Positions 57,261-64,000 of a stretch of DNA of 64,000 nucleotides are shown here, piece after piece. The stretch is from Scleroderma bovista. Taxonomy: Eukaryota > Basidiomycota > Agaricomycetes > Boletales > Sclerodermataceae. The stretch spans positions 60,198-124,197 of the forward strand of contig JAYMGJ010000555.1 of assembly GCA_037178675.1 (NCBI GenBank), written 5' to 3'. The notes below the pieces were generated by a model that worked only from the letters and a program-made list of their open reading frames with translations, was not told the origin of the DNA and did not search any database. The position numbers and the translations under genes are program-made. How positions within the stretch are numbered: the first letter of the stretch is position 1; every line of letters starts with the position of its first letter.

Positions 57261-57573
57261 GTCACAACACTTCCCGGACAGTGAGCGAGCGGGTGTCAGC
57301 ATCCCAGGCTATGGAATCGGACTCCAGTCCCTCGTACTGGACAGAAGCGAAAGCGGCGGCGGCGAAGTCGACATCCCTGTCGAACGCGCTCTTCATATCC
57401 TCCAAAGGTCTTTATAGGAAGTTCCCTTTTGCGCAATTGATGTTCTAGAGTAAAGAAATCATGGATCTGTTCTTAATGGTAGCTTTCATACACCGTCCTT
57501 GGTGACGACGCGGACGTTTCGTTGTCGAGGTGGATGAACTCGGCAGGGGAATCGGCGGGATCTCCAGCGTTCA
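57261..57573 (-). CDS. Possible small two-exon gene, unknown
   Basis: A minus-strand frame MNAGDPADSPAEFIHLDNET can be joined over a GT-AG intron (about 85 bases, ending at AAAG before 57420) to MKSAFDRDVDFAAAAFASVQ and a stop near 57261. The second part has good codon texture. No family is recognised and the first exon may extend upstream. Confidence 0.3.
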
Positions 57574-57579
57574 TCACGA

Positions 57580-58569
57580 AACAATCGAGGTGGTAAGGTT
57601 GTCGTTTAGTTTTGCGACTAGGGGGTGTGTGCGCTAGGCGCTGTGTACGAGCGGGGCGACGATGCTTCTTGCAGAATCGGCGCCCTGGAGATGCCTTTGT
57701 CCTAGGTGAAACGCGGTGCGTGGATGGATGATCCTCGCCTCTTCTTTAACTCCCGCGTCGTCCCCTGGCTCTCGGTGCGGCCGCGTATCGTCTGGTGGCT
57801 CTGTTTGACCCAGCGCCTGAGGTCCGTTAGTTGGCTCGTCGAAAGGGATCCGTGAGGACATATCACAGACGATTGCCTCAGCGGGCAATGTTGAGGTCAT
57901 CGTTTCAATGAGATGATACGGTAGTACCACCGTGGTAGCTTGATGCCGAAGCGGAGTGTCGCTCCTGCGTGTCCTGATGGACAGGGCAATATTTGTTAGA
58001 GCGACATATGCACTATGCAACATACCCGGCTGCCACGTCGAGCTCGTCCTCCACCCGCCAACAACACTCCGGCCGCCGCCCCAAATCCAACTTTGTCACG
58101 CGCACGATATCCAATAATATGGGCTTGGCGACACCGGTTTACTCCCTACTTCCTCTCGAAGGCACTGTCTTCCTTCTCGTTGTGGGAGATAACGATCAAT
58201 CGACATAGCTAGGAAGCACACAGCTTTTCCAATTATTAGGGTTCCCCCATGTTTGGCCACTGCACAATAGTAGTGGCCTCTAAGTGAGCGGCATCATAGG
58301 ATCTGGAGCCAAGACGAGGTGGCAACTATGCTGCGTGGGGTCAATTGGAGTCACTATGAATACGCGGAACCAGGACTGCCTCCGAATCTGAGTCACAATC
58401 TGAGGCGCTTCACTCTTGGCCTTCGTAGTTCACACTCACATCACAAGTATGTCCGGTTCCGTGCAACCATGACTCGTTCAAGTCTAGGCTATGTATATAT
58501 GGCGATCAACGGTCTGAACTTCATATCGCATTGAACACTCTGCTCCATCACCTCGGACAACTTGCCACC
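57580..58569. other. Spacer upstream of the first APH-like gene
   Basis: Frames on both strands are short or compositionally odd. No gene supported. Confidence 0.3.
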
Positions 58570-59793
58570 ATGTCAAGCATTGCTTCCACCAACGACACGC
58601 TAGCCACAGAAGCTGGCATCCAAACCTACTTGCAAAATACTTCATTTGCTTCACATACCGTCAACTTACTGAGCAGAGGGTTCGCCAACTGCACGTACAG
58701 GATCCATCTCCATGCGCCTATTGATGGGATGTCGACCTTCGTCCTGAAATACGCAGCACCATTTGTGTTGACATTAGCCAACACCACTCAGATCCAGGTC
58801 TCCACGGAGCGTCAGGTATTCTTCCACTCATCCCAGCTGTGTTAAAAATTGTCCACTCACATGGTAATCGAACAGAGACTTGAAGTGGAGGCCCTTAGAC
58901 TGGCCCGTAATATTCCCAGGCTGGATGATGACAACATCGTGACAGCTCCTGTTGTGCGTTTCTTCGACGAGGAAGCCCATGTGTTGATCATCGACGATGC
59001 CGGATCGGATACACGTACTCTGAAAGAGACGTTAATCGACGAGACCTTGCCTGGGCCTTTACTTGAGGACATCGGGGCCGCGCTCGGGCGGTTCCTCAGC
59101 CACATACATGGGTGGAACGAACATCCGGACGTTGACCTAAACCTGTTCGCAAATAATGAAGTTGGGAAGAGGATCTCGGCCTTCGCGACGTACGATCGCC
59201 TCGTCTCCACACTAACAGGTGGAGACAATGATATTCCTCACCTTCAGGATCCTTGCCTAGATGTTCCAGAGGAGAAGTTAACGATCGTCTCAAAGCTGGC
59301 AGAGACGCGGACAAAGGAGATCTGTTCCTCGACAGTTGTCATGACCCATGGCGACTTTTGGCCAGGGAATATCATGGTGTCACTGCGACGGGGAGCGGAT
59401 GGCGAAATCGAGGCTCTGGATAAACTGTACGTCATAGATTGGGAGCTGGCAAAGACAGGTCTGCCGGCGTTGGATTTGGGCCAGCTCTGCGCGGAGCTTT
59501 ATCTCATTGCGAGGTTCCACCCACATCGTGAAGAGTCCGCCAAAACCACAATCAGGTCTTTCCTCTCTGCATACAAGCAGACTCGGAGTAGAGCGATAGA
59601 CACTTCAACTGCACGTGTTGCATTGGGTCACATAGGTGCGCATTTGGTGGCATGGGTCCCTCGCATTACGTGGGGCGGTCGGCAGGAAACAAGGGATGTG
59701 GTTCAGGAGGGCGTCGAGTTACTTGACTTGAGCTGGACGGGTTCAGAGTCATCGTTATTAGATAGCATTGTTAGACCGCTACTTTCTGGGTAG
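58570..59793 (+). CDS. APH-family kinase-like protein, copy 1
   Basis: Two exons (58570-58815 and 58876-59793) with a 60-base intron, 387 residues. The ATG has a good context (CCACCATGTC). The fold is that of aminoglycoside/choline kinases: N-lobe NCTYRIHLHAP...FVLKYA, Brenner motif HGDFWPGNIMVS (Asp and Asn catalytic), and the metal-binding VIDWELAKTG. Fungal members phosphorylate small molecules, but the substrate is unknown. No signal peptide. Copy 2 begins 3934 bases downstream with the same gene structure. Confidence 0.85.
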
Positions 59794-60185
59794 ACCAGAG
59801 TGGTTATTACGACTCGGGAAAGATTAAAATGCCCTGTTTGCGGCTACGTGAAAGTCGTTTTCACTACCGACGCAAATATAGTGGTAAATATATTGACCAT
59901 TCTTCTCTGCCTTTCCGATTGCATCATCTACCAGACGAATACTAACGATGAATGCAGTGTCTTATTACTTTATGGACCTTCCGTTACTCGAAATGCCACC
60001 TGCGTCGGCAGAACCCTTGCATTGGATAAGACAGCCAAATTCTCTTTGGAGACTAGGGAGTTGATCTACTACGGCCGTGAAGGGTGTTGACCACATATAT
60101 GCACAGTGATCCAAGGGCGTGGCAGCCTGCAACCGCAAAGATCGCCAACCGTACAGTACAGTCTACAGCTGTTCATTTTCATGTC
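59794..60185. other. Spacer
   Basis: About 390 bases downstream of APH copy 1. No recognised gene. Confidence 0.35.
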
Positions 60186-60189
60186 GCAT

Positions 60190-60455
60190 GTTGTAAGAAA
60201 CATTGATCGTCCACTGAACGTATCAAACTTCTATCGCGATAATAATAAGAAAGGATCCCCTGTTACTGCAAGATATCTGGTCACTGGTGGTCACGCTTTT
60301 ATTGTGAGTAGCTTTACTTCCTCTCATGGAGCACTGCGAGACATGGTGCTACTTCTTGAACGGCTCTCTTGTGGCGAAAGCACTGATCGATCGTGGAGAT
60401 TTTGTTCGTCTTGTGGATATCAGTCTATCATCTGCATTCTGCGAGTGCGCAGTTA
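60190..60455 (+). pseudogene. NAD-dependent epimerase N-terminal fragment
   Basis: ARYLVTGGHAFI, then after an intron-like gap GSLVAKALIDRGDFVRLVDIS, gives the Rossmann TGGxxFIGS motif and the following strand-helix-strand of NAD-dependent epimerases/dehydratases. The gap begins GTGAGT but lacks an AG where the frame resumes, and the rest of the enzyme is missing. Confidence 0.55.
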
Positions 60456-60607
60456 GGGTTATCGTGCATGAAATATTCGCGCACAACAAGCGGACAACGC
60501 ACAATTACCAGTGTACCACAGCTCAGAAGTTATGGGTCCCAGCGGTCCCCTCCCGGCCTGGGGAGACGGACCCGACCTTTACGACACAGCCACGCCCTAA
60601 GGGTGGG

Positions 60608-60745
60608 CTGGAGTCTTCCGACACCATCAATAACATCAAGGCCAAAATCCAAGACAAGGAGGGGTGAGTGGAATCAGCTCCGATTTCAAAAGCATGTCCA
60701 CTGATATGCTAGACAGCATTCCCCCAGACCAGCAACCTCTGCTAC
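60608..60745 (+). pseudogene. Ubiquitin gene fragment
   Basis: LESSDTINNIKAKIQDKEG joins across a GT-AG intron (60664-60716) to IPPDQQ, matching ubiquitin residues about 15-41, after which similarity stops (PLLPRMG). The intron falls inside the Gly codon before IPPDQQ. The beginning and end of ubiquitin are absent. Confidence 0.65.
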
Positions 60746-60759
60746 CGAGAATGGGAAAC

Positions 60760-61100
60760 ATCGAAGGGAGGTCAAGATTGCCATTAGAATCACAAGGTTT
60801 CGAGTGTGATTAAACAGAACGAACGAAAATCTCACATGAAAAATCCAGTAATATCACCTATGATAGTCATGCATGCTGCCCAGGCATTTCCCTTGGGTCG
60901 TTGGGAGGTATGGAGGGTATCAACAATGAGGACACGATTGAGTACTTGGACTTCACATGGTGTCAGTCGACTCGTTGATACGCGGAAACGTTCGGTACGC
61001 ACCAACATTGATAGAGAAATCTATACAATAGATAGCAAGAATAGCGAAGTAGGTTGTAAGAGCATCGTTCTGCTATACGTTCTATAGGTGAGCACGCGTA
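60760..61100. other. Spacer
   Basis: No recognised gene between the ubiquitin and transporter fragments. Confidence 0.35.
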
Positions 61101-61106
61101 ACGCAG

Positions 61107-61690
61107 TCAATTGAAGACACACACAGAAAGCGAGCCTAAGCTTGTAAATATAGACGCGACAGGTCGAGTATAGACAAGGAGGAGTGTTGCACAAAAACAG
61201 AGCACCGTGCCAACGAGGATGAAGGGTCGGTGTCGGCCGAACCGTGATTTGCAGTTGTCCGCAAGAATACCTGCAAGACGACAATAATGAGGCTGGGCAC
61301 ATGGGACGCGCACCAAAAGCATACCTATAAGTGGTTGGACAATGAGGCCCAACAGTGGGCCAGCGGCCATAGAAGACTTGGATATTAAACCAAGTGAGAC
61401 CACGTATGGGGAGGCTTAGAGCATGAACACAGCGAATTTGACGAGAACCATACAGAGGACATTTCAAGAGACCAAAGGACACTTACACCAAGGTGTCCGA
61501 CAGTGAGGGCTGGCATACGCGCTGTCCATGAAGGCCCCAGTATGTGAGCATCCCCAGCAAAGCGCGCGCTCTACAACATCGTCCTCGTACATTGACAAGG
61601 CTCGTGGGAATTTGGTTGGCAGCTGAACAACTTGCCTTTTAAGGCGATGTAGGGAAAGATAATAGCATGCAGAATCATTACTCAAGTTCG
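61107..61690 (-). pseudogene. MFS sucrose-transporter-like fragment
   Basis: Minus-strand pieces LISKSSMAAGPLLGLIVQPLIG, then GILADNCKSRFGRHRPFILVG and ATLLLVYTRPVAS resemble the second to fourth membrane helices of sucrose/alpha-glucoside transporters of the GPH/MFS type, with the cytoplasmic RxGRRRP loop. Introns look degraded and the rest of the protein is missing. Confidence 0.5.
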
Positions 61691-61699
61691 CTTTGGCTT

Positions 61700-62503
61700 T
61701 GGATCTACGGACGGTTTGTTCTGCTGTGATTTCGAGTTACTGCCTTTACCCGATTCGCACTAGTCTCATCCAGCTCCTTCAGCCGGTCGTCCTCTGCAAA
61801 CAGTTCAGCACTAGTACGAGACGCTTTTGGCGTCGAAATTACACAAGAGATGAGTCGTGGATCGGCCTGAACAGGCTCTAGTAAACACTACAAACTCCAA
61901 CTACCTATGTCTTGAAATCTGTTTAGCCGGTTTTCAACGAGTGCGCCCTCACACCATACTCTCCACCCAGTTCCCTTCGCAGGTCCTGAGGTCCAACCTC
62001 CTCCCCACCTCCGGACCTTGTTGCAACAAGAAGAACTTGTCGATGACGAGGCCGACTCGAATACCTTGTTCAATGGATGGGTTTTCCTCGTGAGGAACGC
62101 GAGTGGAAAACGACCGCCAAGCTCAGTCATGCGAAAGGGGCCGTTGCGGACTTCCACTGCCTTCATCCTGCCAAACCTCACCCTATGCCCACCATAAAAC
62201 TTCGTTTCTGACGTCTCAAGAATCTCACAATCCCGAATCCAATTCCCCGTTACTATTCAATTTGGAAAACGGTATATTCGAACACGTCGAACGTCAATGT
62301 GACAACGAAGAGTGGTTTGACGCGCTGGAGCAACAACCTTGAATCGCGAGACGTGATTCTTGGGATGGGGTAATGTTACGAGCGCCTACTTTTCTGGGTC
62401 CATGCGCGCTGCGTAGTTAATTTCAAATACGTTTCGTCATATGTGTCTGAACTTCATATCACATTGAACACTCTGCTTGAACAGCATCGGACAACTTGCC
62501 ACC
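61700..62503. other. Spacer before APH copy 2
   Basis: No recognised gene. The last about 60 bases (TGAACTTCATATC onward) match the sequence just upstream of copy 1, showing that the duplication includes some promoter sequence. Confidence 0.4.
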
Positions 62504-63724
62504 ATGACAAGCATTGCTTCTGCCGACGACATGCTTGCCACAGAAGTTGGCGTCCAAACTTACCTGCAAAATACGACGTTTGCTTCACATACGGTCAATC
62601 TACTGAGCGGAGGGCTCACCAACTTCGCGTACAGGATCCATCTCCACGCGCCTATTGATGGGTTGTCGACCCTCGTCCTGAAATACGCACCTCCATTAGT
62701 AGCATTAGCCAACAACACCCGGATTTGGATCTCCCCAGAGCGTCAGGTATTCTTCCACTCATCCCAGTTGTGTTAAGGGTTGTCCACTCACATGAGAATC
62801 GAACAGAGACTTGAAGTGGAGGCGCTTAGACTGGCCCGCAATATTCCTAGGCTGGATGACGACAACATCGTGACAGCTCCTGTTGTGCGTTTCTTCGACG
62901 AAGAAGCCCATGTGATGATCCTCGACGATGCCGGATCGGATACACGTACTCTGAAAGAGATGTTAATCGACGAGACCTTACCGGGGCCTCTACTTGAGGA
63001 CATCGGGGCCGCGCTCGGGCGATTCCTCAGCCACATACATGGGTGGAACGAACATCCGGACGTTGACCTGAGCCTGTTCGCAAATAATGACTTTGGGAAA
63101 ATGATCTCGGCCTTCTTGACGTATGATCGACTTGTCTCCACACTAACAGATGGAGACAATGATATTCCTGATCTTCAGGATCCTTGCCTCGATGTTCCGG
63201 AGGAGAAGTTAGTGGCCATCTCAAAGCTGGCAGAGACGCGGACAAAGGAGATCCGCTCCTCGACAATTTTCATGACTCATGGCGACTTTTGGCCAGGGAA
63301 TATTTTGGTATCACTGCGACGGGGAGCGGATGGTGCAATTGAGGCTCTGGATAAACTGTACGTTATAGATTGGGAGCTGGCAAAGACAGGTCTGCCGGCG
63401 TTGGATTTGGGCCAGCTCTGCGCAGAGCTTTATCTCATTGCGAGGTTCCACCCATGTTGCGAGGAATCCGCCAAAATCACAATTAGGTCTTTCCTGTCTG
63501 TATACAAGCGGACTCGGAGTAAAGCGATGGACACTTCAACTGCACGTGTTGCATTGGGTCACGTAGGTGCGCACTTGGTGGCATGGATCCCTCGCATTAC
63601 GTGGGGCGGTCGGCAGGAAACAAGGGACGTGGTTCAGGAGGGCGTCGAGTTGCTTGACGTGAGCTGGACAGGTTCAGAGTCATCATTATTAGATAGCATC
63701 GTTAGACCGCTACTTTCTGAGTAG
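62504..63724 (+). CDS. APH-family kinase-like protein, copy 2
   Basis: Exons 62504-62746 and 62807-63724 with a 60-base intron at the same place as copy 1, 386 residues. Nearly identical to copy 1 over the C-lobe, with the catalytic HGDFWPGNILVS and VIDWELAKTG kept. Differences concentrate in the first exon and the mid-region (SLFANNDFGKMIS against NLFANNEVGKRIS). Both copies are open, so both may be active. Confidence 0.85.
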
Positions 63725-64000
63725 AATAGCCACGACCTGGCAAATACTCTGTCGATGGATACAAGGGCAGGCTTAAAGCAGGAATACTGTAATATGTAGT
63801 TGGCAGTATAATTTAATCTCAAACGAATTTCTTGCAGGGTTTGAAGGAAACTCATCCAGACGGTAGTGAATCCGGGAGAGGAAATGAGGAGCCAGATAGG
63901 AAGGTTTTCGTTAGATGGTACAACATTCCTAGCCATCCAGGAAGACCAAAAACTGGGGGGTTGAAGGCAATTTTTCAAACACAATCGACGGCCCCAGTTC
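63725..64000. other. Right edge
   Basis: No recognised feature in the final 276 bases. Confidence 0.4.

Noticed and set aside
57634..58023. 129-residue minus-strand frame
   Set aside because: Residue order looks random, with no family and no clear splice signals linking it to the small gene at 57261-57573.

Overview
The window is basidiomycete (mushroom-type) fungal DNA. Genes are split by short 45-80 nt introns. The host genes are fungal (EMC1, a PP2A-type phosphatase, a P450), and the repeats are basidiomycete types: Plavaka and KDZ DNA transposons, chromodomain Gypsy, Copia, and DUF6532 remnants. Order and species cannot be read from the sequence.

Layout. (1) 1-11900 is a transposon graveyard: a Copia-type LTR cut by the window edge, a Plavaka transposase tail, a decayed KDZ tail, a 0.55-kb TIR element, a Gypsy LTR with a broken gag, an LTR-derived block on the minus strand, and a decayed DUF6532 gene. 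(2) 11903-39800 appears to be one giant DNA transposon. Its ends are inverted repeats beginning ATGCACCTACTT, and it sits inside an older LTR whose halves flank it (11749-11902 and 39801-39985). It carries a KDZ transposase with a CxC2 cysteine cluster, a TET/JBP-type 2OG-Fe(II) dioxygenase (5-methylcytosine oxidase family) with three nonsense codons, a Zn2Cys6-like protein, and three genes of unknown function, plus repeat arrays at its right end. The palindrome CCGCGG occurs about 41 times in its own ~19 kb and, by eye, only twice in the rest of the window. (3) Nested inside it are a nearly pristine 7.6-kb chromodomain Gypsy (18921-26543, 5-bp TSD) splitting an exon, and a 1.2-kb composite TIR element (8-bp TSD) in an intron of the transposase. 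(4) 39801-43901 holds LTR and Copia remains. (5) 43902-64000 is host DNA: two related GTPases, a PP2A-like phosphatase and EMC1 sharing a 114-bp intergenic region, a P450, and a tandem pair of APH-family kinase-like genes separated by gene fragments.

How the parts may work together. The KDZ transposase would move the giant element, the Zn-cluster protein could read the CCG/CGG triplets of the element-wide motif, and the TET/JBP protein would have acted on methylated CpG. KDZ-TET/JBP linkage is known in basidiomycetes. The motif link is inference. The Gypsy shows three clean mechanisms at base level: a -1 frameshift site between gag and pol, a Tf1-style self-priming match between LTR and primer-binding site, and a spliced antisense zinc-cluster gene between pol and the 3' LTR. 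All counts and alignments were made by eye.
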